Shown here one piece after another: positions 8,082 through 15,189 of a DNA stretch of 64,000 bases (position 1 is its first letter; every line of letters starts with the position of its first letter). Source of the DNA: G020354945 sp964570585 (GTDB lineage: Bacteria > Omnitrophota > Gorgyraeia > JABMRG01 > JAFGKX01); the NCBI GenBank assembly GCA_964570585.1, contig CAZMYR010000005.1, forward strand, positions 1 to 64,000, read 5' to 3'. The position numbers were made by a program, and so were the translations under genes. The notes under the pieces were generated by a model that saw nothing but the letters and a program-made list of their open reading frames with translations, searched no databases and was not told the origin of the DNA.

Positions 8082-8879
8082 TTAGTATGGCTTTTTGCCT
8101 TTCCTGAAGACGTTATAATAACCGGATAACTTAGCCCAGAAACTCAAAGGTTTTTCTACGAAATCTGAGCCCTTAATCTTAATTCGCTTTAGTTCATATA
8201 CATCTTTATTAAATCTGACAAAACCACGATTGGTTGTGCATGCCCCTTTGTAACCTGCCTCTTTAACGATTTCTTTAATCTCTTCTGTGAACCCTCCTGT
8301 GGGATAGCAAAAATAGTCTATATTTCTTCCTATTTTTGCCTCAATGTCTTTTTTGCATCCAGCTATTTCATTTTTTAATCTGCTTTTACTCTTTACATCA
8401 GGAAGATATACATTGTTTCTGGTGTGTCCGCCAAAGGTAATTTTACCATCTTCACGCATCTCTTCTATCTGCTGCCATTTAAGATGGCCTTCTTTTTTAT
8501 CAATGTAATTTGATATTAAAAATATAGTAGCTGGAAAACCATTACTTTTCAAAACAGGATAAGCAGATTCATAATTATCTTCATAACCATCATCAAATGT
8601 AATTACGATAGTGTTGTGTTTGAATTTCTTGCCGTTTTTTATACCTTCTACTAATTCATCAAGGCTGATTACAGTATAGCCTTTCCATTTTATATAGGCC
8701 ATCTGCCTTGAAAAGGTGTCCAGGCTAACATAAAGCGATTTATTTGGCCCCTCGGTTATCCTGTGATACATAAGTATCGGAACAACATAGCGAGGGCTAA
8801 GCCATAGGCAATAAAAGGCTGTTAATAAAACAACGGCGACGATTAAAAATAAGGTAAGCCTTCTTATAAGCTTTTGCAT
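8082..8879 (-). CDS. Membrane-anchored polysaccharide deacetylase-like protein (NodB fold)
   Basis: One N-terminal transmembrane or signal-anchor helix (about residues 8-27) is followed by a NodB-type carbohydrate esterase 4 domain, so the domain should face the periplasm. ITFDDGYEDNY supplies the catalytic and metal-binding Asp96/Asp97. The second motif reads GGHTRNN: His152 is present, but Asn156 replaces the second zinc-ligand histidine of the usual H-x3-H. CYPTGGF is the third motif. It lies between gapA and pgk with gaps of only 0-1 bases, an odd place for a glycan enzyme. It may be a weak or inactive deacetylase, or act on a different substrate. Confidence 0.82.
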   Translation of the reverse strand: MQKLIRRLTLFLIVAVVLLTAFYCLWLSPRYVVPILMYHRITEGPNKSLYVSLDTFSRQMAYIKWKGYTVISLDELVEGIKNGKKFKHNTIVITFDDGYEDNYESAYPVLKSNGFPATIFLISNYIDKKEGHLKWQQIEEMREDGKITFGGHTRNNVYLPDVKSKSRLKNEIAGCKKDIEAKIGRNIDYFCYPTGGFTEEIKEIVKEAGYKGACTTNRGFVRFNKDVYELKRIKIKGSDFVEKPLSFWAKLSGYYNVFRKGKKPY

Positions 8880-9887
8880 TTATCTCTTGCTAACCATATA
8901 TTTAATCAAATCTACGATTCTGCAGGAATAGCCCCATTCATTGTCGTACCAGGATAACACCTTCACCATATCGCCAAAGACAAAGGTCTTATCCGCATCT
9001 ACAATTGACGATAAAGGATTCTTCTTAAAATCTATTGATACAAGTGGCTCTTTGCTAACGCCTAATATGCCTTTCAGTTTGCCTGCTGCAACATCTTCAA
9101 AAGCTTTATTTACGGCTTCTTTTGTCGTTTCTTTGTCTGTTTGCAAAACCACATCCACTATTGATACAGTTGGAGTAGGAACTCTTATTGCCAGGCCGTC
9201 CATCTTGCCTTTTAACTCAGGGATAACCAGTCCTACGGCTTTAGCAGCTCCTGTTGTGGTAGGTATCATTGAAACAGCAGCTGCGCGTCCACGGCGCAAA
9301 TCCTTATGAGGCAGGTCTAATATCCTCTGGTCAGTAGTATATGAATGGATTGTGGTCATAAGCCCCTTTTTAACGCCGAAATTATCCCTTATCACCTTTA
9401 CAACCGGTGCAATGCAATTGGTGGTGCATGACGCATTGGATATTATATCATCCTTTGCCGAATCATAATCTTCTTCATTTACACCTAAGACTATTGTTTT
9501 TACATCTCCTTTAGCCGGCGCTGAAATTATCACCTTTTTTGCGCCTGCGCTAATGTGCATACCGGCTTTTTCAGGGTCTCTGAATATGCCTGTTGATTCA
9601 ACTACTATTTCAGCGCCTAAATCACCCCAGGGAAGTTTTGAAGGGTCCTTTTCCGATAAAACCTTGAGTTCATTGCCATCTACTACTATAGCATTCTCTT
9701 TGGCTTCGACCTTATTTTGCAATATGCCAAAGTTAGAATCATATTTTAAAAGATGCGCTAAAGTCTTCGCATCGGTAATATCATTTACCGCTACAAAGTC
9801 AATGCCTTTTACATTATGTTCCAATGCTGCTCTGAATACAAGCCTGCCAATCCTCCCAAATCCATTAATTCCAACCTTCACTGCCAT
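8880..9887 (-). CDS. gapA: Glyceraldehyde-3-phosphate dehydrogenase, type I
   Basis: Phosphorylating glycolytic dehydrogenase, 335 residues. It has the NAD-binding NGFGRIGR, an Asn-Asp pair (VNDITD) that favours NAD over NADP, the catalytic ASCTTNC with Cys154, and the C-terminal SWYDNEWGYS. A strong site, AAAGGAGA, precedes the ATG at 9887. Nineteen bases upstream lies an assembly gap, so its promoter cannot be seen. It heads the visible glycolytic operon. Confidence 0.97.
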   Translation of the reverse strand: MAVKVGINGFGRIGRLVFRAALEHNVKGIDFVAVNDITDAKTLAHLLKYDSNFGILQNKVEAKENAIVVDGNELKVLSEKDPSKLPWGDLGAEIVVESTGIFRDPEKAGMHISAGAKKVIISAPAKGDVKTIVLGVNEEDYDSAKDDIISNASCTTNCIAPVVKVIRDNFGVKKGLMTTIHSYTTDQRILDLPHKDLRRGRAAAVSMIPTTTGAAKAVGLVIPELKGKMDGLAIRVPTPTVSIVDVVLQTDKETTKEAVNKAFEDVAAGKLKGILGVSKEPLVSIDFKKNPLSSIVDADKTFVFGDMVKVLSWYDNEWGYSCRIVDLIKYMVSKR

Positions 9888-9906
9888 TTTAAGTTCTCCT
9901 TTCTAT

Positions 9907-10006
9907 NNNNNNNNNNNNNNNNNNNNNNNNNNNNNNNNNNNNNNNNNNNNNNNNNNNNNNNNNNNNNNNNNNNNNNNNNNNNNNNNNNNNNNNNNNNNNN
10001 NNNNNN
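9907..10006. other. Assembly gap (100 N)
   Basis: A run of exactly 100 N, a conventional placeholder for a gap of unknown length. The 5' end of fmt enters it from one side and gapA begins just after it. A complete fmt needs over 900 bases, so the true missing sequence is probably much longer than 100 bases unless fmt is truncated. Confidence 0.95.
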
Positions 10007-10073
10007 TGCTCTTTGCAATTGCTTGCAAGCTCGGGACAGCAAATTCTGAGGTACCAAAGAAAATAATGTTCAT
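10007..10073 (-). CDS. fmt: Methionyl-tRNA formyltransferase, first 22 codons only
   Basis: The visible peptide, MNIIFFGTSEFAVPSLQAIA followed by two residues, is the characteristic N-terminus of Fmt (the FxGTxxFA motif of the Rossmann formyl-donor domain). Fmt adds the formyl group to initiator Met-tRNA. The order priA-fmt is common in bacteria, which supports the call. The rest is lost in the gap at 9907-10006. The start codon is the last base of the palindrome at 10073-10142. Confidence 0.85.
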
Positions 10074-10142
10074 CCCGCACCTTTTATTTATTCTACCGCA
10101 CCCTCTTAGCATTAATGCTTTGAATGCTAAAAAGGTGCGGGA
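10073..10142. repeat. Palindromic element between priA and fmt
   Basis: Perfect arms TCCCGCACCTTTT and complement lie at its two ends. An inner imperfect pair is built on TAGCATTAATGCTTTGAATGCTA. It fills the priA-fmt space exactly, from the last priA codon to the fmt start codon, and is unrelated in sequence to the neighbouring elements. Confidence 0.85.
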
Positions 10143-10143
10143 T

Positions 10144-12234
10144 TCATATTGGGTCCACATCTACTGCTAAACGGACACTTGAAGAATGCTTGAACTTTTT
10201 TAATATATCCCTTAATTGCCCGGTTATCTTATCCAGATCTTTTACCTTTAATATCACATTCCAGCGGAATTGACGGCGTAATTTATAAAACATATCCGGC
10301 ACAGGCCCTGCAATTTCGCAACAACCGTTAAGTTTTTCTTTGCGCAATCTCCGTGCCAATTCTTTAGCAGAGGCTTTAGCTTTTTCTTCCTTATAAGAAC
10401 GCTGGGTTATAGTTATCATATTTGAAAAAGGCGGTAACATCAACTCTTTTCTTAATGCAATCTCCTTCTTATAAAAACCTTTATAATCATGGGTTATTGA
10501 TGAAATAATTGCATAATGATGAGGGGCGTAAGTTTGTATTATCACCCGGCCCGGAATAAAACCCCTTCCTGCCCTGCCTGCTACTTGAGTAAGAAGCTGA
10601 AAGGTCCTCTCCCCTGCCCTAAAATCAGGCAAATTAAGGGCCGTATCAGCAGAAATCACTCCCACTAAAGTAACCTGAGGAAAATCGTGCCCCTTTGCTA
10701 CCATTTGAGTGCCTATTAAAATCTTAAATTTACCGGAAGCAAAATTCCTCAATATCTGTTTATGGCTTTCTCTTTTAACGGTGGCATCTGTATCCATGCG
10801 GACTATTCCTGCTACAGGGAAGAACCGATGCAACTCACTTTCTACTCTCTGGGTGCCAAAACCAAAATAGCTGATATATGCAGAATTGCATTCAGGACAT
10901 ATATCAACAGGGTCTGTCTGGTAACTGCAATGATGACATATCAGTTTTCTTTTATCGGAATGATAACTTAAGGCTATATTACATCTTGGGCAACGAAAGA
11001 CAAAGCCGCATTTTTTACAATTCGCATAGGTAGAAAAGCCCCGTCGATTCAAAAATAGTATCACCTGTTCATTTTTATCCAGCGTTTTGTGAACAGAATC
11101 TCTTAAAATGCGTGAAAATACTATCCGTCTTTTTCTCCTTTGAACAATTTCTTCTCGCATATCTACAATGGCTACAGATGGCAAGGGTCTTTTCTCTATC
11201 CTCTCTTTTAATTGAAGTAGTTTATATTCTTTATTTTTCCCTTTATAATATGATTCTAAAGACGGTGTGGCGGTCCCTAATATTACCACAGCATTAGTAA
11301 TACGGCCTCGCATTATTGCTACATCGACGGCATGATATCGAGGAACATCCTGTTGTTTATAAGATGTATCGTGTTCTTCATCTATGATAATCAATCCTAA
11401 ATTTTTAACCGGCGCAAATATAGCTGAACGGGCCCCCACTACAATATGGCAAATTCCATCTTTTATCTTTTTCCATTCGTTATATTTTTGCCCCTGAGTT
11501 AGTCTGCTGTGAAAAACAGCTACTCTTTCCTGGTAACGGCTCTTAAATCTCTCCACCGCCTGTGGAGTAAGAGAAATCTCGGGGACAAGCACAATGCATG
11601 ATTTACCGAGGCTGAGTATTTCGCCTATTGACTGTAAATAAACTTCCGTCTTCCCGCTACCTGTAATTCCATGGAGCAAAAATACACTGTGCTGGTTTTG
11701 CTTTATTGCTTTTAATATATTATCCAAAGCCTTTTTTTGATCTTCTGTCGGAGGTAAATTTATTGTTGGCTTAATCTCCTCTTCTGCTTCTTTTTTTCTC
11801 GCCGTTACCTTGGTTCTGCCTTTTTTAAGGCTTGAAGGTATGGCTGCCTCGATGGCTTCACCCCAGCTGCAAAGATAATATCTTGATATCTCTCTGGTAA
11901 GGAGAAGCATATCTTTATCCAAAATGGGTTGGGTGTCTATAAGTTCTTCAATTTCTTTGAGGGAAGAGACTTTGGACTTCGATGAAAAATCGACCACATA
12001 TCCGACCAATCGCCTCATTCCAAAACTAACCCATGCCCGGCTGCCTTTCTGAATCTCATTAACCATGGCTTCCGGTATTTTGTAATCGAAAGGGCCTTCG
12101 ATGGGAAGATTTACTAGAACCTTGGCAAAACGCTTCGTAGTTCGTAGTTCGTAGCCCCTCGACTTTGCTCGGGATGGTTCGAGGGGTGGTGAGCTTGTCG
12201 AACCATTCGTAGTTCGTAGTTTTGTCACAGGCAT
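10144..12234 (-). CDS. priA: Primosomal protein N' (replication restart helicase PriA)
   Basis: Superfamily 2 DNA helicase that reloads the replication machinery at stalled forks. Order: N-terminal DNA-binding region (about 35-135), Walker A HGITGSGKTEVYL (about 188-200), DEEH box, helicase C-terminal motifs (GTQMVAKGHDFP, QVAGRAGRG). A zinc-binding insert has eight cysteines in four C-x2-C pairs (CKKC, CPRC, CHHC, CPEC). The ATG at 12234 has AAGGAG upstream and sits four bases from the stop of the previous gene. Residues 6-34 are encoded by a heptamer/hairpin repeat (12134-12219); the conserved protein starts at about residue 35 and has no nearer in-frame start codon. Confidence 0.95.
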   Translation of the reverse strand: MPVTKLRTTNGSTSSPPLEPSRAKSRGYELRTTKRFAKVLVNLPIEGPFDYKIPEAMVNEIQKGSRAWVSFGMRRLVGYVVDFSSKSKVSSLKEIEELIDTQPILDKDMLLLTREISRYYLCSWGEAIEAAIPSSLKKGRTKVTARKKEAEEEIKPTINLPPTEDQKKALDNILKAIKQNQHSVFLLHGITGSGKTEVYLQSIGEILSLGKSCIVLVPEISLTPQAVERFKSRYQERVAVFHSRLTQGQKYNEWKKIKDGICHIVVGARSAIFAPVKNLGLIIIDEEHDTSYKQQDVPRYHAVDVAIMRGRITNAVVILGTATPSLESYYKGKNKEYKLLQLKERIEKRPLPSVAIVDMREEIVQRRKRRIVFSRILRDSVHKTLDKNEQVILFLNRRGFSTYANCKKCGFVFRCPRCNIALSYHSDKRKLICHHCSYQTDPVDICPECNSAYISYFGFGTQRVESELHRFFPVAGIVRMDTDATVKRESHKQILRNFASGKFKILIGTQMVAKGHDFPQVTLVGVISADTALNLPDFRAGERTFQLLTQVAGRAGRGFIPGRVIIQTYAPHHYAIISSITHDYKGFYKKEIALRKELMLPPFSNMITITQRSYKEEKAKASAKELARRLRKEKLNGCCEIAGPVPDMFYKLRRQFRWNVILKVKDLDKITGQLRDILKKFKHSSSVRLAVDVDPI
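12134..12219. repeat. Heptamer-flanked hairpin inserted in the 5' end of priA
   Basis: Three direct copies of TTCGTAG (12134-12154) and two more (12206-12219) flank an inner segment with the pair GGTTCGA (12176-12182) and TCGAACC (12198-12204). The inner segment resembles interspersed repeats of the kind built on TTCGACAAGCTCA seen in many bacterial genomes (from memory, not searched). It is in frame within priA. Confidence 0.8.
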
Positions 12235-12235
12235 A

Positions 12236-12943
12236 TCATCTCCTTAACTCATCCCTGACCTTTTTCATATCTTCCCACACCAGTCTCTTGTCTGCTGGGT
12301 TTCGTAAAAGATACGCGGGATGAAAGGTGGGCATGACTTTTATGCCATGATAATCGTAAAGTTTCCCTCGCATTTTGCTGATAGGGGAATCACTCATAAG
12401 CATAGTCTGAGCAGCCGGGCGTCCTAAGCAACAAATTACCTTTGGCTTTATGATGTCAATCTGCTGAATCAGGTAATTTCTGCAAGCTACAATCTCGGAA
12501 GGATAAGGTGTACGATTTTTCGGCGGCCGGCATTTTAAACAATTGGCGATATAAACGTCCTCTCGCCGCATTTCGATAGCTTTAATAATCTTGGCAAGCA
12601 ATTGACCTGCCCTTCCTACGAAAGGTTTGCCCTGAATATCCTCTTCTAATCCAGGTGCCTCACCTATAAATAAAAGCGCGGCGTTTGGATTTCCTTCTCC
12701 AAATACAATATTTCTTCGGGTCTTATACAGGTCGCACTCGTGGCATACTTTTACCTGCTGCTCAAGTTCCGTCAAAGCAGAAGTCCTATCTTCATAAAAA
12801 ACCTCTCCATGCAAGGTCCGGATATCTCCGCCTTTAGCAGGAGCGATAAGGCCTTTAAGTGATATTTCCTTCATTCCTGATTCTTCCTCCATCTTCATAT
12901 AATTTTTAATGGCTTTTATGATTTCTGCTAATTCTTTTTTCAT
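12236..12943 (-). CDS. Family 4 uracil-DNA glycosylase (iron-sulfur)
   Basis: DNA-repair enzyme that removes uracil from DNA. The family 4 motifs are clear: GEAPGLEEDIQGKPFVGRAG (about 94-113) and the C-terminal HPAYLLRNP. Four cysteines in the expected order (Cys67, Cys70, Cys138 in KCRPP, Cys154) can hold a 4Fe-4S cluster. The N-terminal 60 residues are a variable extension. The start codon is part of a TTCATAG heptamer repeat running towards an assembly gap, so no ribosome-binding site is visible. Its stop is one base before the priA start. Confidence 0.93.
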   Translation of the reverse strand: MKKELAEIIKAIKNYMKMEEESGMKEISLKGLIAPAKGGDIRTLHGEVFYEDRTSALTELEQQVKVCHECDLYKTRRNIVFGEGNPNAALLFIGEAPGLEEDIQGKPFVGRAGQLLAKIIKAIEMRREDVYIANCLKCRPPKNRTPYPSEIVACRNYLIQQIDIIKPKVICCLGRPAAQTMLMSDSPISKMRGKLYDYHGIKVMPTFHPAYLLRNPADKRLVWEDMKKVRDELRR

Positions 12944-12952
12944 AGTTCATAG
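12939..12952. repeat. Heptamer repeat at the udg start, beside the gap
   Basis: Two copies of TTCATAG in tandem, the first overlapping the udg start codon, continue to within two bases of the N run at 12955. The repeat probably extends into the gap and may have caused the assembly break. Confidence 0.6.
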
Positions 12953-12954
12953 GG

Positions 12955-13054
12955 NNNNNNNNNNNNNNNNNNNNNNNNNNNNNNNNNNNNNNNNNNNNNN
13001 NNNNNNNNNNNNNNNNNNNNNNNNNNNNNNNNNNNNNNNNNNNNNNNNNNNNNN
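12955..13054. other. Assembly gap (100 N)
   Basis: A run of exactly 100 N, so the true length is unknown. It hides the 3' end of the GT28 gene and the upstream region of the uracil-DNA glycosylase gene. A tandem heptamer abuts its left edge. Confidence 0.95.
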
Positions 13055-14164
13055 TAGGGCGAAGCGAGCAATATCTTCAGCTGCCTTAGGTTTAGCTAAT
13101 TTAGCAATTCTTTCTTTTATTTTAAGAAATCTTGATTCATCGGATATTAAATTAGATACTATAGGCACAACTTCTTTTGACTTTTTAATCCTAAATCCGA
13201 CACTATTATCAAGCAAAAATTTTGCATTCCTCATCTCCTGGCCTGGTATAGGGGCAATGGCTATGATAGGAAGCTGGCTTGCTAAAGATTCTGATGATGC
13301 CATGCCTCCGACTTTGGATACCATAATATCTGCTAAAAACATAATCTCATCCATATTGTTGCAAAATCCATATATAAAGGTAGGCTTTATGAATCTATTT
13401 TTCAATGCTGACAAATTTTTAAACAAGGCTTTATTATGACCGCAAACGACCAGAATCTGGCAATCTGCTTCAAGATGTTGAAGTTGTATTACTATTTCCC
13501 TGATAGGCCCAACACCAAGTCCGCCACCCATAACCAATATGGTAAAATTATGTTTTCCAACATGTAGTTTTCGAATAATTCCTTCTTTGTCTTTTTTAAT
13601 AGAAAATTTCTTATCTATTGGTATGCCACAAACCTTTATTTTATTTTCATCTATCCTGCGGGAAATCAATTCCTGCTTTGTATTCTCCGCTGCAACAATA
13701 TAATTATCTACATATTTTGATAACCAGAAAAGATGCAGTTTATAATCGGTAATTACAGTTATAAGATTTATATTGATTTTGCCTCCTTTTTTAAGATGGC
13801 TTATAACTTCCGTAGCTAAAAAGTGGGTGGATATGCAAATGTCAAAATTCTCGTTTTTTAAAAAACTGACGAATCTGTGGGAATTAAGGCCATTTATTAG
13901 CCTTCGAAACGGCTGATTCAACATAAAAAATAATTTAGTATCCAGTAAATAGTAAAAAAATCCCCATAAAGTAGGCGTATATTTAACTAAAAATGTATAT
14001 CCCATTCTATAGGTAAATTTAAAAAATCTATTTGTGTAATCTAAGGAATCTATTAGTGTAACTTGTGTATCCGGGCTACCTAATCTTCGTAATTCTTCAT
14101 AAATAGCAAAAGCAGCCTTCCTATGGCCTTCGCCTGCTGAAGCGTATGTTATGAGTATCTTCAT
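13055..14164 (-). CDS. MGDG-synthase/UgtP-like glycosyltransferase (GT28), 3' end in gap
   Basis: GT-B fold transferase related to processive diacylglycerol glucosyltransferases and monogalactosyldiacylglycerol synthases, probably acting on lipid at the inner membrane face. The N-terminus MKILITYASAGEGHRKAA is the family signature for acceptor-lipid binding. The donor-binding half shows MGGGLGVGPI and KVGGMASSESLASQLP followed by PGQE. The last visible residues (KAAEDIARFA) are near the usual C-terminus, so little is missing. No ribosome-binding site precedes the ATG at 14164. The acceptor and sugar cannot be told from sequence. Confidence 0.85.
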
Positions 14165-14175
14165 GGTTTTTTGGG

Positions 14176-14242
14176 TTTGTTGAGTTAGTTGAGTTTATTG
14201 GGTTGCAACTCAACAAACTCAACGAACTCTATAAACTCTACA
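14176..14242. repeat. Hairpin plus nine-base tandem repeat
   Basis: Perfect 11-base arms TTTGTTGAGTT (14176-14186) and AACTCAACAAA (14207-14217) form a hairpin. From 14207 the right arm continues as four tandem nine-base units (AACTCAACA, AACTCAACG, AACTCTATA, AACTCTACA). The repeat runs into the stop codon of the homocysteine methyltransferase-like gene (14238-14240) and fills the gap to the GT28 gene. Confidence 0.8.
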
Positions 14243-15119
14243 AACTATCCATTGCCTCTCGTATCTTGCGAATATGCTCCGGCGTAGTGCCACAGCAGCT
14301 ACCGATTATATTAGAACCTGCCTCTATAAGCTTCGGAATATATCTTGCAAAATCGTCTACGGTTTGTTCATATACTGTCTTACCATTTTGCAATTTTGGG
14401 CTTCCGGCATTCGGCTGAGCTATTATAAACGCGGTGCTTAAAGGACGCATTTCGGTTATAATCTCTACCATTTGAGATATATTCACGCCACAGTTCGAAC
14501 CTATCACATCAACCCCTGCCATCAGCATTTTATTTACCATCTGTGGTACACTTACTCCTGAAGTGGTCCTGTATGAACCTTGCTCAGTCTTGTTAAAAGC
14601 CATATTTGCTATCAAAGGAAGCTTTACATTCTCTTTAACCGCCATTATGGCTGCTTTTAACTCCTCGATATCTGTCATAGTTTCAATTATGACGGCATCG
14701 GTGCCTTCAGACTCGAATATTCTGGCTTGTTCTAAAAAGGCATTATAGCAATCGTCAAATTTTAAATTTCCAACAGGCTCTAAATATTCCCCGGTAGGGC
14801 CTATGTCGCCTAATACATAAATATTGTCTCCTGCTGCTTGTTTTGCAATCTTTACAGCTTCAGCATTAATTTTTTGCGCCTTTTTTTCTAATCTGAATTT
14901 CCTCAATTTTATTCTGTTGGCCCCAAATGTATTGGTTATAATCATATCAGCGCCTGCGTCTATATAAGATTTGTGAATATCGGATAAAATCCTATGATTT
15001 TTAATACCCCAATAATCAGGGCATTCACCCAAAGGCTGTCCTTTATCCAGCAATTGTGTGCCCATAGCGCCGTCACATACCAGTATTTCATCCTCAAGCC
15101 TTTCAATAAGAGGTTTCAT
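14238..15119 (-). CDS. Homocysteine S-methyltransferase domain protein
   Basis: TIM-barrel zinc methyltransferase like the first domain of cobalamin-dependent methionine synthase (MetH) or betaine-homocysteine methyltransferase. The signature GAMGTQLL (about 17-24), zinc cysteines in SNCG (Cys210) and SCCG (Cys275/276), and TNTFGANR are all present. It is a stand-alone 293-residue domain: no folate, cobalamin-binding or reactivation domain follows. The methyl donor is therefore unknown; it could be S-methylmethionine, a corrinoid protein encoded elsewhere, or something else. It lies between a GT9-GmhB fusion and a lipid glycosyltransferase with no obvious functional link. Confidence 0.88.
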   Translation of the reverse strand: MKPLIERLEDEILVCDGAMGTQLLDKGQPLGECPDYWGIKNHRILSDIHKSYIDAGADMIITNTFGANRIKLRKFRLEKKAQKINAEAVKIAKQAAGDNIYVLGDIGPTGEYLEPVGNLKFDDCYNAFLEQARIFESEGTDAVIIETMTDIEELKAAIMAVKENVKLPLIANMAFNKTEQGSYRTTSGVSVPQMVNKMLMAGVDVIGSNCGVNISQMVEIITEMRPLSTAFIIAQPNAGSPKLQNGKTVYEQTVDDFARYIPKLIEAGSNIIGSCCGTTPEHIRKIREAMDSL

Positions 15120-15129
15120 TGTTTATCTC

Positions 15130-15189
15130 CAATTTTTACGAAGTAAAAATTGTCCCGAACAATGCGACGAAGAGGAGCATTGGAGGGAC
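15130..15189. repeat. Double hairpin at the end of the GT9-GmhB gene
   Basis: A perfect pair CAATTTTTAC/GTAAAAATTG (15130-15152, 3-base loop) is followed by an imperfect pair GTCCCGAACAATGC (15152-15165) with GCATTGGAGGGAC (15178-15189). It carries the stop codon of the fusion gene and encodes its last residues (tail reads PPMLLFVALFGTIFTS). Confidence 0.75.

Noticed and set aside
9553..10170. Plus-strand open frame crossing the 100-N gap
   Set aside because: It is open only because N codons cannot be stops, and it is antisense to gapA and fmt.
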